A stretch of 64,000 bases of DNA from Archegozetes longisetosus (lineage: Eukaryota > Arthropoda > Arachnida > Sarcoptiformes > Trhypochthoniidae). Below, piece by piece: positions 1 to 26,221 of this stretch. A program made the position numbers and the translations under genes. A model generated the notes under the pieces. That model made no database searches and was not told the DNA's origin. It was given only the letters and a program-made list of their open reading frames with translations. Where the stretch lies: NCBI GenBank assembly GCA_018873245.2, contig JAEMBT020000007.1, forward strand, positions 4,147,129-4,211,128, written 5' to 3'. The stretch's first letter is position 1, and every line of letters starts with the position of its first letter.

Positions 1-3000
1 CACAACTATTTTATATAATCATATTTTATTATAGAATATTATTCTGAAGAGACTTTTTGGATGTAAACAAAATTTCGGAAAATATTGTTTATCTAAAGCA
101 AGCTGTATTCAAATTCCATAAATTAATTATAAACTTTAAAACAATTTTCTACGATTCTGCTTATGCTTCAACTTATGATTTTCAGAAATCTGATTCTATT
201 TATGCCTTTTCAGGTTTTCATCTGACAAAAAACTTTTCAAACTTTAATCGAAAAACCATCGTCTTGAAAAATTTGATTTAAAGTGAAGATTCTAAGTAAA
301 TATCCTTATCTAAACTTTGAAATTATTTCAAAATCCAAAACTACAAAACCATAATGTAGTGGAGACTATCTCATGGTAAGAATTATTGGAGGATCGCATC
401 ATCAACGGGATTATGGAAGAAGTCCAAACAGATGGACACAAAGCTTCGATCACAATGAGATCCCACGCACTTCTCTGACAAAATACCGTGGCAAGAATAT
501 CTCCTACAAAAATATGGCTTCAATTGTGTATATATTTGTGAAGATTCATTGTTGAATTGTTACATAGTTGATTTAGTTATCACTCCCCTTATTAATCAAT
601 CTTTAGAAATCTCCACAAGGCTATTAAAATTTTGATTTGGAGAAAATGCATTGAGAGCTATTACTGCAGAGAAGATGGAATCTAATTCTGATATTATTCG
701 AGACCATCTAAACTAACCTAACTGAATCTAATCTAACTCAATTCAATATAAGTTAAACCAAATTGACGTAAGCTACTAATATGTTTAAAATGATGTTTTA
801 TATTTGAATATGAATTATTAAAATTAGGCGGTATTCATATTAGCATTATTATTGAGGCTGTATTTTTGCGATGATATTATTTCTACGATACTTTGACACG
901 TTACCATTCCACACATAACTCAATCTAAACGTGGTATCTCTTATATGATGCGCCGGTTGTGTGAGAATAAAAATAAATTCTGGTCTTATATATCAGAAAA
1001 AGTATAGTTTGAAAGAGAAAGACATGAATGCAAAGGACTTGTAGTGCAATTTCTTAAAGCGAAGCATCAATCAGTAAAATCTTATTATAGTATTTCACAG
1101 AAAAATGAGACTCAAATCTAAGTAAAAAGTGAGAATAGGAATTTGAAGCAAAATTGTAAATAAAAGTAATAGTCGTTTCTAGAGAAAAGTTTCTAGGAAT
1201 GCAAAAAAAGAATTGAACAATTGAAATATAGATCGAAACTAAGCCTTAAAACACTTTTCTATGTGTCAGACCATCAAAACCAGCTAAAAGGCAAACATTT
1301 TGAGCTTTTCAAAGACGAGAATTGTATATGATATCTAGTTTCTATCTGTATTAATCAATTTTTATTCAAGTCATGTCAGAATTTAGAAATAAGTTCACAA
1401 TTCTGTGGCGAATAAGTCTGTGAACAACTTCAGAATGAGTTATCATAGAACTTATTATTAGTTTGATATGAATGGCTCCCACATCACAAGTGTCTTAAAC
1501 TTAATGATTTGATGGTTTAAAAGCATTATTGGCAATAGAGGAACATAGGAGAGTCGACAAGCTTCAGTTTTGATCGAGTGCTCTCTGGATTAAAACTCTT
1601 AATTCATTTATATAATCAATAAGACTTGCCATTAATTAACAAATTGAATCAAATTTTGTGATATTGCTTCATATTTTGAGCTGTGATGCAAACAAGTAAC
1701 TATTGAAATAAATATGTTAGAAAACTTTTTTATATTCGAATTGATAGAAATTTGATGTCTTCCAAAAGCAAAAAATCGATGGCAAGTGATTCGAATCTCT
1801 AATGTTGTCATTCGTGTTGCTATCAGCGGTTTTCCTAATTAAGATCAACCGCAAAGATAAGAGTTAGCCAAAAATAAATGCTTTGTTAAGCCTTGGGTTG
1901 AGATTATATCTGAGATTCGCCTTAATATGGAACTTGCATTTTTCTTTATGAAAACTTTGGTGTTTCAAATATTTTTTATGAACGTAAATCAATGAGAGAT
2001 TCTCCAAAAATTTTCGTTTTACTTAATCTAATAAGGAATTCATGAATTAATCATCAATGGATGGAGTCTTGCAATTTTTGCTTTGAGGACATGAATGGCT
2101 TTTCTAAGGCATGTTTGTTAATAAAACAGTTTTTGATTGATGTGTGTTTTACTGAATAGCTCCACCCAACTCTCAACGAAGTTCCAATTCAATTGCGTTA
2201 ACAAATATAATCTTATTTCACAGCTTAGTCATTAGACTTTTTCTTCAACTTCTTGATTAAAAAAAGATTGTTTCAATTGTTTAAATATAATTGCGTTTCT
2301 CAATCATTGAATCTCATTTGATCGACTAACTGTTTGGCCTAAAGCTGTGAATTTCCTGCTCGTTATAGATCAATTTTAATTGAAAAACTTTAATTAAATT
2401 TGAACTTTCAGTTTTTTGATTAAACCTTGCAATTTTTCTATTTAGATGTTTTATATCTTTACAAATTTAGCCTAGATAATTTATAAACTCTAAATTTTTT
2501 CTAGAATTATATTTTATTGATAAGAGACAAAAACAGATCTTATTATTGTGTAGAATTTTCAAAAGTTAATGAAACTATAGGTTTCAGATATTATTTCCAT
2601 CTGTTTGGATGTGCCTTTAAAGAATCTTAAGAATTAGCTTTTAGACCAATCTTGAGGCTGAAAATATCTATAGTAAGCCTCGTCACTTTTTATATTTATT
2701 GATATTATACACGTTTATTGAAATATTAATATGGTATGCTTAAAGATTTTCACTCTTTTCATCGACATTTTTTCCTTATATTCTTATTCTAGAATTTTAT
2801 TACATAACTGTTTCATACGTGCGAAATATCATGCTATCAACTTTTATAAGGTTTTGTAATATCCAAATGATAAATAATCACAGTTGAGAAAAAGAGTTCG
2901 CAATATAGGAAGAATCAAATGTTTCGTTGAAGCAAACTTTAAAAGTTTGATCAATATTTGTAATATTTGAAAAGTCTTAGGTCAGACCAGACTGCTATCT

Positions 3001-3914
3001 GAATGAACGGTCAGTTTATACAGATTGACGGCTAGGCAACCTTGAGATGAAAGTGAAATAAACTTGAATTGAATTTAATGATTGAAACAAGTGTAGACAA
3101 AAAGTGAATTGAGAGTGAAAGGAGGAGAGAATGAAAAGGAGAACTGGGATAGTATTTGTAGACCAATGTAACAATCGATAGACGTAATTACGCGCTCCAT
3201 TTCTCATGCATTCCTATTATGATCATTTTTTTTATTCGATGCACGCTTTTATTGAAGATTTGATTATGTTTATACGCATTACATTTTAGTATTGTTTGCA
3301 AAGATCACATCCTTGGCTAGTTGTGGTATCGGTAGTTAGGGATAGAAAATTGCAATCGATACCTTATAAACTGATCGATCCTTTTGATTAATCTGTTTCA
3401 GTTTAACGCATTAAAACTAACAGCTATTACGACATCATTCGTTATTTATAACAATGAGCTATTGATCACCATTTGAGTCGTTAAAGATCGCCAAAAATCT
3501 GAGTGTTTTCGCTAAAACAGCTTTATATTAAACCTATTAAGTATTTGTTAGATGGATTGTTTCCTTAGTTTTACTTCTTTAACGTATTGCGCTGCGATAA
3601 TGGTTGTAAAAATAGGGCAAAATTTTGATTACCTTCAATTTTGAGATTTTTATTTCTTAATTTCAGGTTCACTGGAGTGGTATTTCTATCCGTTTGTCTA
3701 AACTGTTGCTTTTATTACGACTTGTTTTGAACAACTTATATGTATGAAGAGATAACTGCAATAAATATCTTATTTTTACGATTGAAAAATGATCTCAAGA
3801 ATATGTTAGCTTTTATCTTATAAACTAGAAATGAAGCTACGAAAATATGATTATTTAAAGCACTTCTTCTGATATCTAAACATAAATATTCTCAGAAAAT
3901 CGAAACAGAATGTA

Positions 3915-4140
3915 CACTTGAGAACTTAATAACCCTCGATAGTGATAAGAAGAGACTGTTTCTAAGTTAACCTGCCTGTGATGCGCATCAATTTTTTGAA
4001 AAATTTCATTCTAACTTTCTCTGATTACGACGATCAATATTATATAAGTTTCTTAATTTTCTATATGTTATGGTCTGATAGAAAGCATGCCATCACAACA
4101 CATCACTTCTGGTTGCTGTCAAGGATTAAATTTTTGAGTG
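3915..4140 (+). mobile_element. TA-flanked MITE family 1, copy 1
   Basis: A 226-bp element bounded by the dinucleotide TA on both sides. The left end reads cacttgagaacttaataacc; the right end, reverse-complemented, begins cactcaaaaatttaatcctt, so the termini are inverted repeats of roughly 25-30 bp. The TA target and coding-free body fit a Tc1/mariner-type MITE. It shares sequence along its length with the copies at 14268, 19128, 39364 and 42407 and with the truncated copy at 36260. Confidence 0.8.
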
Positions 4141-7100
4141 TATACTGTAAGTAAGCTTTGAGAGTGTTTTGAAATAAGTACATTCTCGTACGAAACATAA
4201 CTTAATGCCCCATAGAAACCAATTCAAACCATAAGCAAGAATAATCTTTAGTAATTTGATTTGAACTTCATGCTAAAAACGTTGCAAAACTAACGCATAT
4301 TCTGACTTAAGTTTGAAAATAAATCAAATTCTGATTAACTGTGGTGTTATTCCTAACATTTGCAAACTCACCAATTTAATTTATATCAGAATTTTCTGCG
4401 TGACACGGAATATTCAGTTTATAACTCAATAAATCATATATCGCATGACAAAAATAAGTTCATAGATATGACACAATTGTTCTCATCCATTGCTTTGTTT
4501 TGAACTAATTTCTTACTTTTGTGATGACATATATTGATATGTGATATGGGATCATCTTTATTATAAGATGTACACTATTTTTGATCCTATACGAGTAAAT
4601 TCGGAGAAATCAATTGAAAAGATAGCCTTTTTATTGATAACACGCATGTCACCTTTAATCATTTTTAGTCTCAATTCTTAGATTCTCTGACAAAACATTT
4701 GCATTTGGCAAATATTCTCAGCAAATAAATCCAAGCAATAAGGAATTGGATTTAAAAATATTTCTTCAAAAAGATAACTAAATTTGGAACTTCTCTTAGT
4801 ACTAATGTAAGATTGTATCGAAAAAAAGAAATCATTATTTTATGCCTCGAAGAAGTAAAAAATTTTCGCAAATTGACAAAATGAAACGAATTTGGCATTA
4901 AGGTATAGAGGAAAAGGTAGTTTACTGTCTCATGTAATATTAAAAGTATGCTATATCTAAACCAGTAACTTATCATTTAATGCATATCAAGTGGTAGTGA
5001 GAGCGAACCATACTATTCATGTCATACATGTGAGAGTAGAGTACAATCAAAATCGATTCTTTTCATGATTTTTCTGTTAAGAGAAAAGCTTTGAGTATTG
5101 TAATAGAGAAAAAGTGATGCTATAGGACAGTGACCAGAAAAATGCCCAAATTATCGATTTTGTCTGCTATCCATTAACACCAAATGAGATCTATTATAAA
5201 ACACGGAATGATACCATTAAATAATGCAAAAACCTTTTAGTATTAGATACTATTGTTTTGATAGGTTATATCTTTGCTCCTGGAAAATGATGAGCAAGAT
5301 AGACATGAAGCTAAGGTGAAAAAAGTAAAAGTGCTTTTGATGCGTAAAATGTTTTTGTTAAAAATGATTTGATATGGAAAGTGAAAAATTAGTGACTAAC
5401 ACGCGAATGGTGAATATGCAATTGGATTGTAACTTATTTGATGCATTTGTTTTCTATTTTATATTATTGTGCTTTACGTGATGAGAGATATTCTGTGCAA
5501 TAGCTAAATCTATAGAGTTCTGTTTGAATGATTGCAATTATCGTTGTAAATCTAATTGAGCGTTAATATAATATCTATGCTTCTGTTTCTCAATTAAGCT
5601 CTGCTTAAATAGTTCCCAAGCTAGCTATTATTAATTAAAACTAGTTTCCAATCATTTTTGGTTCGTTTATTATTTAGTTCCTGGAATCAAGTTGAATCAA
5701 ATTCAAGTTTTATTAATCTTTACTACTATTCGTTCCAAACAATATTTACTTCAGTTTTCAATCCTATATGCAGTCTGACCTGTCTAACTTTGAAATGCAC
5801 TTAAGTGCTTTTTAAAATACAATATAAAAGTTCCATAGACAAAGGTGGCTTAATTGTAATTGAGTTTTAAAAATCACTTAATTACATGTTCAAGTCAGTT
5901 AGGTTTTACTGTATCTTAAATGATGTTTCTAAAAGTCTTAATTCCTTAGAGAAGCATTTATTAAAAGAAAATTTTGAGACTCAGCTATTTATACACTATT
6001 GAAGGCGATTATATAAAAACCATTTCAATGTTAAGTCAACTTAAAATTTGATTGTCGAATGAGAGTTAAAAACTTTCAGCTATTATACAGCGCTTAAGTT
6101 GAAGTGTTTGAACTCTAAAAATAAAGCAAAACAAAAGAATTAACTGCATGGAGAAAAACATAGTTCGAAGTGAAGTTTACTTTTTGAAAAATTGGACAAA
6201 AGTTGTAACGGTTTGACTCAAGCTTCAATTAATGAAATGTTGGCCAAATTGTATGTTAGTCTATCTGTGAAAAGTATTGTTCAGAAGTTTTGACACAATA
6301 ATTCACTCCTAAAAAGTTGACTCTTAAAACTGGAACATAATTCAGTTGAAAGCTTTTTCTGATTTCAAAGCTTTTAACTCATACATTAGGCTTCGAACTT
6401 TATTTTGACATATTATTCTGTTTAGATATTAGATAGGATTCTGTTATTTAGTGTCATTTTGCAAGATGCGACCTCTTATGTGGATCTAAGAGTCAATAAG
6501 TTACAATCTAAACAAAAGACATGATCCTTTTTATGTTATCCAAGTTCTCTGTCATATATTTCTCTGGTTAAAAAAGGACTTGACTTCATATGAAAATGTC
6601 AAGAGGTTTTATGTTCAATATAACAGTCAACTTCATCAAAAAAGTCCTGTTAGAATAGACAAGCTTCTAAAATATAGATGTTCAACTTTACTTCATTTCA
6701 TCCTACAAGTTTCCAAAATTCTTTTCTCTATCCATTTCAATACTTGTGTTGTTTCATTCATATATCTTAGTATCGATCAAATTGCATGAAAATATGCAAA
6801 TTCAATAAATCGTGGATTTATTTAATCTATTCTTAGACCACAAGGATTTTTTGTTATCATGAAAAGACATCGAGCAAAACAAATTGAAATTTACTATTGT
6901 TGACGTATAAATGAATGATAAAGAAAATCCAATAATAGGAATCGATTAATGATAGAAAATTTTATTTTCGAGCTCTCATTATTAGCTCGTGAGAGAAAAA
7001 TCGATTTATTCTTTCAAATCTAGCAGCAAAATACATGTAATATTTCAAAACCTATCTGTGGAATATTCTCAATACTGTACTCAACTTTTTCTAAATATCG

Positions 7101-8904
7101 ATTCATGTTTAACAAACTCTTCGAATACTGACAATTCAATTACGAATAATAACATATTTGTGTATTGATTCAAAAGAGACCTGAAAGTGTGATACAAGTC
7201 GAAAGTAAGAATATTCTTGGTCACATTGAATTTTAATTTTGATTAGTACATTTATGTAGCAAATCGATAAATACTGTGATATAAGTGATTCTGAATGCTT
7301 GAAAAACAAACAAAATTTGATGCTAAGAATAACATAATTTTCTATTTAATTAGTTTGAAACGCAGAACGATCTAAAAATAGAAATTCTTATTCAAATACG
7401 TTTAAAGTATTATTAAAGTTCTCTGAATCGCACGTATAAACTATTGAAACCATGAGAACAAACAAAAACATTTAAATGACATTTGAGATAAAGTGATCGA
7501 TATTATGAGATTCATTAACAAAGAGAAAATGAATATTATATATGTTTTTGTAGAATTTGTGTTTGACAAAAGCCTCTTACAAGCGGTCTGTCATATCTGA
7601 ATGGACTCGTTGTGCAAACGCTAATAAATTATATTTCAATACAAAGAAAGATCTGTAATCTGGCGTTTAATCAAAGTGCATAAATTCAGTCAACGGACAA
7701 ATAGTGTATTATTTTAACTGAACATAATATAAATATGTTTATCAAGTAATTTATGGCCTCGTCAAATATGTTTTGCAAACTTAGTGCCCGAATCTATACG
7801 CTAAATGTTGATAAAACTAATGAATTTTATTATTAAAAAGTAATACGTGATATTTTTCATGCATAAGATTAATAATTCAACTGTCTCATAGATAAGGTTA
7901 TTAATGAAGTTTAAATTTGTTTCAATTACTCTTGTTGTGAAATTTATTGACAAAACCGAGTCAATCATACCTTGTAAAATAGAAATTTTTTCTAGTATTC
8001 AACTAACTTTTTGATAAGTGCTATGCCATTCACACTATTTATATCTTATTCATCTTAAATAATAACACAAATAAATATTGAGATGTGTTTGAACTTAGTT
8101 TTCAATAGTATTTCTGAGTCAACAGTATCTCCATATTAACAGAAGAATAAGGACTGAATAACTATTTTTCAATAGAAAAAGTATTTCTATAATGACTAGA
8201 AAACTAGAGACAAGAAATGGCTTGTATCAACACACTTAATGGATTGATCAATGTTTATAAGTTATAAGTATCTGATTCATCTAAAATAAGTAGAATTTGG
8301 TTATTTCGAAGAATAAATAAGAAAAATAGATTGCGTGACAAATGTTTCAATTATTACTAAGTTTGAAAATTATGTATAGATCATAAAAATTAGCCATCAA
8401 GGGTTTTATTATACTTTGTAACGCTATCACAATTTTTCGGACTGCTAGAAGTCCCTGTTCGCAAACTTTGATTCGAAGACCTCATTGAGTAAACTATGAT
8501 TTCTTTTATTTGCATAAGTATTGAGATGAATTTCTTGAGTGTGATTACTGTTGACCCAAAAGGTTTCAATTACAGTAGAGTACTAGCATTTTATGGACCA
8601 CTGAATTACGAATGTTAAACAAAGGTTAGCATTATGTAGGCATAGAATGCGATACAATCTAACAAATTAAGATATCAAAGCTTATAAAATATGTTTTCAT
8701 CAGTTAATTAAAGCTAATTATGTAATAATTTGCATCTATTTTTGATTATTAATATAATTGATGTGAAACAGTGTGAACACTAACGCTTGAAATTGAAATT
8801 CCTACTTTGTGTGATAAAAAACCATTAATTTTAATGAACTAAATCTTTAACTTAAAAAATTGAAAAAACATTCCAAGAATATAGTGGGAATGAGTCACAA
8901 AAAG

Positions 8905-8937
8905 TGTTTTAAAGTTTTTAAAGTTTTTAAAGTTTTA
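8905..8937. repeat. Short AT-rich tandem repeat
   Basis: About three and a half tandem copies of a 9-bp unit, aaagttttt. It is simple sequence with no visible function. Confidence 0.8.
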
Positions 8938-11216
8938 TACTTAGATAATTAGATATTTAAAGAATTATTTAAATTATTTGTATGTATACATAAGACTTAT
9001 TTTAATTAGGTTTAAGTATTGAGGCATTTATTGTTGCCTTATAGTTAAGGTGACATGAATTTTAAAAATGCTAATACAAAATAAAAGCAGAGAAAAATAT
9101 ACATAAAACCAATTGCTGCCTTTTAGTAGAGCTCAGCATCCATTAATAGTAACCGCACTCATAAAACAAACTTTATTTCCAAGAACTGTTATTTTATTGT
9201 TAGATTTATGCTCTCACAAAATTAACATTTTTATCTATTTCGATCATTTTTATGCATTCAATCAGTTTATCTTTTCTGGGAATCAAAGCGAGCGTTTCAA
9301 AGACTTTTAACCAAATGTTTATTAAGTATCTAGAATAATGGTCCATTCATTTTGGAAAAATATGTATCATCTAGGAAATATAAGTCAATCGGAATGAAGA
9401 TTTACTGAGAATTGAACGAAAATCAATGAGTATTTTCGTCAAGGTATGAGAAAAGCTACATATGATAAAGCAAACGGTGTCCACGTTTCACTAATATCAA
9501 TAACAGAAGTAAGACTAATACAAAGTTTTGATGGAGTCAACAATTTCTGGCTTTATCTATGATATACAAATGTTTATCAATCAAATGCTATTTCAGTAAA
9601 TTTTAAATCAATACTTTGTATGAACAATTTCAAAGTTTAAACCACAAATTTCACGAATAACTTATCGATTAAATCGATGTTTTAAATCGATTCAATGCAA
9701 TATTGATCCACAGCCTAGAACCTGAATATGAAAACTTATAAAGTATAAAACTTAGGACCATTCATTGTTAAAGGTCTGAAGCAAAGCAGCCATTACAGTA
9801 ATCCTAGAATTGAAAGAAAGAAAAAAAATTCTGATCTCTATCCTTCAGGACAATCTATAAAATATATGCATAGAAAAGGAGAGACCTTATTTGAAGTTAC
9901 AAGCACTAATACAAAAAAGAGGTAAGGTTTTTATTTAACAGATAGAAACACTATTAAATGAGAAGTAGGAAGTTTAATTTTGAGTCAATTTTACTGAATT
10001 AATAGTGAATGAAAAGTCAACTAAGTAGATATGCTTAGCTAAATGCTTCACATTTTGAAACAGAGCCAACATTTGAATGGATAAATTGAGAGCTTGAGTG
10101 GAGCAGAGAGTGGAAACAGATAGAAGAATACAATGTTAAAGAAGAGAATCGCTGTTATTAGCAGAACAAGACTGTCGTGTAGCTACAGTAGCGTTTCTTT
10201 AGAGATTCACTTATGAGATAGAGCTATCAAAAATTAGTTAGCAGAAAGCTCATTTCAATCAGAACTAATTACTAAAGCAAACATTTAATTAATGTTAAAA
10301 GCAATGAAAAATCAGTCTAACTATTTAAAGACATGACAGAAATAATAAATAGTTATGAATGAGTGGAACGAATATTCATATGGAATAGAGAGTAGAGAGA
10401 ATTGACTGCAACTGGAACAAAGCTAACATGCGCTCTAAGCTAGTCATCCACAGAGCATGTTTCTCGTGGACAGATGGAAACAAGAAGGGAAGAAGAAGAA
10501 GTGCTCAGCTTTTTCTTATGCTCTCACTTGAGCCACTCGTTCTTTGGATTTGTTGTGCAGTAGACGTTCATAACTAGAAAATGAGGAGACAATTGAGTTA
10601 AAAACAAGAGAATAATACATCCATAACTAAGTACATAAGTGAATGAATGAACATTTTCTCGAACTGTTATTAATTATGTGAAACTAAATATTTATTACTA
10701 TGCCAAAAATATTGTTATTCTGACTGTAATATTATTCGACGCCTGGCTTCGCGATTCTGTTCAGTATATACTACACGCTTGTTATTAGTATTTTTGAAAA
10801 TATTATTTACCATTCGTCAATAGAGAGATAAGTGGTTCAAACCAAATTATGAACCAAACTATAAATTATTATTTTAAGCTGAATATTCGTGACTAAGCAT
10901 TATTGAAGTGAATTATGTATTGTCAATTAATTTGTACTTGAATGTGTTCGTCAAGTATTCGTAGCCAATACTATGATGCTGGTCGTGCTGTGATCAATGG
11001 TATGATAGCATTGCGAATAGCAAAACTACTTAAATAAGAGAGAAAATAGTTTTTAAGATATGTCTAGCTTTAAACATAATACTCTATTATTTTAAAGTAT
11101 AATCAACGTTAATATAACTAGAAAACTAATTTTCTTAGTAAAATAATAAAACTTGTTATCTTAAAAAAATGTCACATAAAAATGATGCCAACTTTGAGAA
11201 CAATACAAATTTATTG

Positions 11217-11238
11217 TTATAGTTATAGTTATAGTTAT
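11217..11238. repeat. (ttatag)n microsatellite
   Basis: Nearly four perfect copies of a 6-bp unit, about 430 bp upstream of the PKC start codon. Confidence 0.8.
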
Positions 11239-11670
11239 GCTCAGTCGAAAACAAGCTAATAGTGAGTGTTAAGAGAAATTTAGTTCTTCTGTCAAATGAA
11301 AGTTTAAAGTGATTGCGATGTTTGGTGTTGTGAACAGATAGTGTCAATTGTATGAACAATAAATCGATTGTAAATATTGACATTTGGGCTCATATTTACA
11401 TCGTTTTCTCTCTTTATTTTTATTATTATTGTGAGTAAGTTTTGCAACTTTTCTTTACCTAAATAACACTAATTTTGGCGCTCAAAATGTTTAATAAAAA
11501 AGATTTGCCATCGAGATATCAGCCAATTGCCGTTTAGAGAAACTTTAATTAATTAATTATTGAAGAGCGATGAGGAGTACAGTATTCAATATTCAAGACT
11601 TTAGTGCATATTATATTAGTTTACATATAAAATCAGTTCAAATAAGCAGAGTATAAGACATAGAAAATCA

Positions 11671-23230
<11,560 letters not shown>

Positions 23231-26074
23231 ATTTTGATTGTAAGAAATTTTCAATTCTTCTATCTTTGGGTTTCAAAGAATTTTGAAAAAAAACTTCGCT
23301 TTTAAACCTTAAAATTTGTCTGAATGGCCAATTTGAATGTGTTTTGAATTAAGTGCCAAACTGTTTGTTCAACTGGAGATCTTCCACTTTTAATGTAAGT
23401 CTAATTTTAAATACCTATACTCGACTTCTCGACTTCTAGACTTCATAGATTATAATCAAGTCTTTAAGCTTTGAGCTGTGATACAACGATAGTGAGAACG
23501 CAAGAATAAGTGAATCAATATCTATATGACATGTGAAAAAGAATATTTTGCTAGTCCTAATCATCACTTTTCCTGAATGCTTCATAGAGTCAAATATAGA
23601 TAAATGAATAGAAAAGATTTTCAAATGAAATATCTGAGTTTTCCATTATTTTAAATCTGATAAATAATTCACAACAATTTTTTCTGTTCATAGTAAAAGC
23701 AATAAAATATTCATTATGAAACATCTGCTTATTTTCTGACAACTGGATTATTCTAATATATTTTCTTGAGTATTCATATGTAAATTGTAATAAAATTGGT
23801 TCAGATTCCTAAATCAAATGTAGCAAAGATCGCATGCAATCAGATTTAAGCCTTCAGTAGTGCCTTCGAGTCTTTACTTAATAATTACATCTCAATCTCA
23901 CTCTAAGGTTAATGAAAGCTCAACATAAATCAAGCTTTCGTTCAATTCAATCCACTAAAATAACAACAGAAATTCAAAACACTTCACATTTAACTGAAAA
24001 AAGTTATCAAAAGTGAATTGTTGACCCAAACTTGATAAGATTAATAAAAAATAAATGAACTGGTGAAATGCACACCCTAAAGTATGATCGAAAGCTTGGA
24101 ATTATTAGAGCAATAATAATTAATATAAATGGAAGATGGGACTAATTTATTTAAAATGTTCTCAATAAGACTAGCTCCAAAATCGTAGCTGAGCACAAAG
24201 TGCGAATTATTTTAACTTTGAAATATGTACGAATTCTAGTTTTCATGTTTATTCATCCGTAAGACTATGCCAAAATAATTTGTGCATCCTAAATAGAGTT
24301 ATGCATTAATTTGGATATTTTTGTAAGTTTTTCAGTTTCTCTGATGTCACTCCTTTCAATTTGGAATCCTTTATCAGGCATAATGTTTTAATATTTATGT
24401 CGTTTTAGTTCATCAAAATTAAAGACTGAACAAAAATCAAATAAAAGCAATCTTTTTATGACTTAATATGAATGAGCTTTGCATAAATCAAATTTTAATG
24501 TTAGTTCCTATGACACTATGACACGAATAGTGTCAGTTTGGTGAAGCATTTAAATTAACTTTAATTATTTTGCTAAAATAGAGCTTTTCAATCAAAAATT
24601 ATTGTGTAAACGTTTGGCGTCAAAATTGTTTCATGCGTTCAGGTTTTAATTGCAGAAAATTACTACAAACTAGTAATTAATTTTGTGCTCACATTTTTCA
24701 AGCATTCATTGCTTAGAATTGCATTTTATCTAAAGTTCATAATAATGTTCACTAATTTTGATCAATATTTGGTCACTTTCTGATATTGTTAATAGAGAGA
24801 AAGACAAGAAGGATAAAAGAAAAACAAAGATAAGAATAAGAAGAACAAAACAATGTAATCCAAAATTTATAGTTATGGAAAACACTTTCATATCCGCAAA
24901 CTTTTCCTAATAGCAGTCGCAATAATGCATTGAGTATTTTATGCGCATTCTAGTAATAAATACAAACATAGCCATAGAAATACTCCCATAGCTATGCCGT
25001 TGTTATAAAATAGAAGTCACAGCATATAAGTAAAGTTTTGAGACACGAGAAATGGTGATTGCTATCTCTAGTACGACTCTGAAAAATAATGGTTACGATA
25101 TTCTCTAGTATATATTTCATATTATCATAACTCACCCCTATTCACAGAAGATGTTTACATCAAAACAAATCTTTTTTTCTTATGTCTCCATAAGTAGTTC
25201 ACCAGCAAAATAAGATTTCAATCAATTATTTACAAGTTTGCAGATGTTTCTCAACTTAATTAATAGCCAAACGAATTCGAGTTTATAAATGGATATAAAA
25301 TAGGTTAAATTTAAAAATATAGTGACAAAAAATACGATCAAATAAGAAATCTTAATAGAATTTTTAAGAACTATTTATAAGATATTAAGTTTTAATTTAC
25401 TTTCTCTTAGTTTTTATAGTATGAATAAAAAGTTTTTTCTCTTGGAGACAATTTCCTAGAAATAGATTATAAGAAAGAGGAAATTACTTTCGTATAACTG
25501 ATAAGTAAAACAAATAGAATTGTTGTTCGTTTTGATTAAGAATATTCTCTAATAACTTATTCTCGAAAACAAAATTCGTTTACTCACCAATAAAAATCAC
25601 AGAATATAGAATTTATTAGTCTCCTCAAAAAGAAGACATCAAAAGAAACCAATTAATTTGAATTAAGGTCGTAAAGAAATAAACCGAAAAAAGAGAGCGT
25701 AAATTGTTTTTGTTAAAAAATAGACCAAAGATAGGGCAGTAGCAAAGAGAATATCTGAAGATTGCAGAGAATTATCTCTGTTTTTACACTAGGATTACTT
25801 TAGGGATGGACTTAATAGGAAGCTGGCGAGGAAATTGATTTGATGAAGAGCCGTACTCACTTCAGTCTATTGTACTATTAATAGGAGTAGATTGTTTGCC
25901 ACTATCATGGAGTAGTCAGCGTTTGTGATAATACATTTGTAGCTAACTCACCGATCGGAACAAGTAATTCGATATTATTAGCCATGTTCTGAACTTTCTG
26001 TCCCTATAATTAACTGCACGAGACTTGAGATCTTTATTTTTCTCCTTATTCTTTATTCATAGCATTCTCTGCTG

Positions 26075-26221
26075 CAATGGTTATCAAACTTTCTCGGGTT
26101 GCGGTCCACTCTTATAAGATGTGTCACGTGATTCCCATAGAACCTAATGCTAGATTCTGTGACTTCGCAGCCCACTGGTGGACCGTGAGAGGCAATCTGA
26201 AAACTTCTGCCTACTGTGCTA
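26075..26221. mobile_element. Possible hAT-like MITE remnant
   Basis: A GC-richer patch beginning caatggttatcaaactttct and continuing with gggttgcggtccact. This resembles the 'CAGTGGTTCTCAAACTT' style terminus common in hAT elements. The distal end (gaaaacttctgcctactg) is a poor inverted match, and no 8-bp target duplication is visible. Confidence 0.35.

Larger units (their letters stand above)
1..11670. other. Gene-poor 5' region upstream of PKC
   Basis: I see no exon with family signature in this AT-rich stretch; the short open frames have no domain pattern and no matching splice sites. Recognisable content is one MITE copy (3915-4140), an A/T tandem repeat near 8905-8937 (unit aaagttttt), and a (ttatag)4 run near 11217-11238. 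The part nearest the PKC start (about 10080-10560) is more purine-rich and slightly more GC-rich and ends in an acceptor-like ttgttgtgcag, so a PKC 5' UTR exon could lie there; this is a guess. Confidence 0.5.

Noticed and set aside
373-632. MVRIIGGS followed, out of frame, by IPWQEYLLQKYGF and CEDSLLN, resembling the start of a serine protease.
   Set aside because: About 30 residues instead of ~8 separate IIGG from PWQ, the frames differ, and no AAHC segment follows. Too weak to call a relic.
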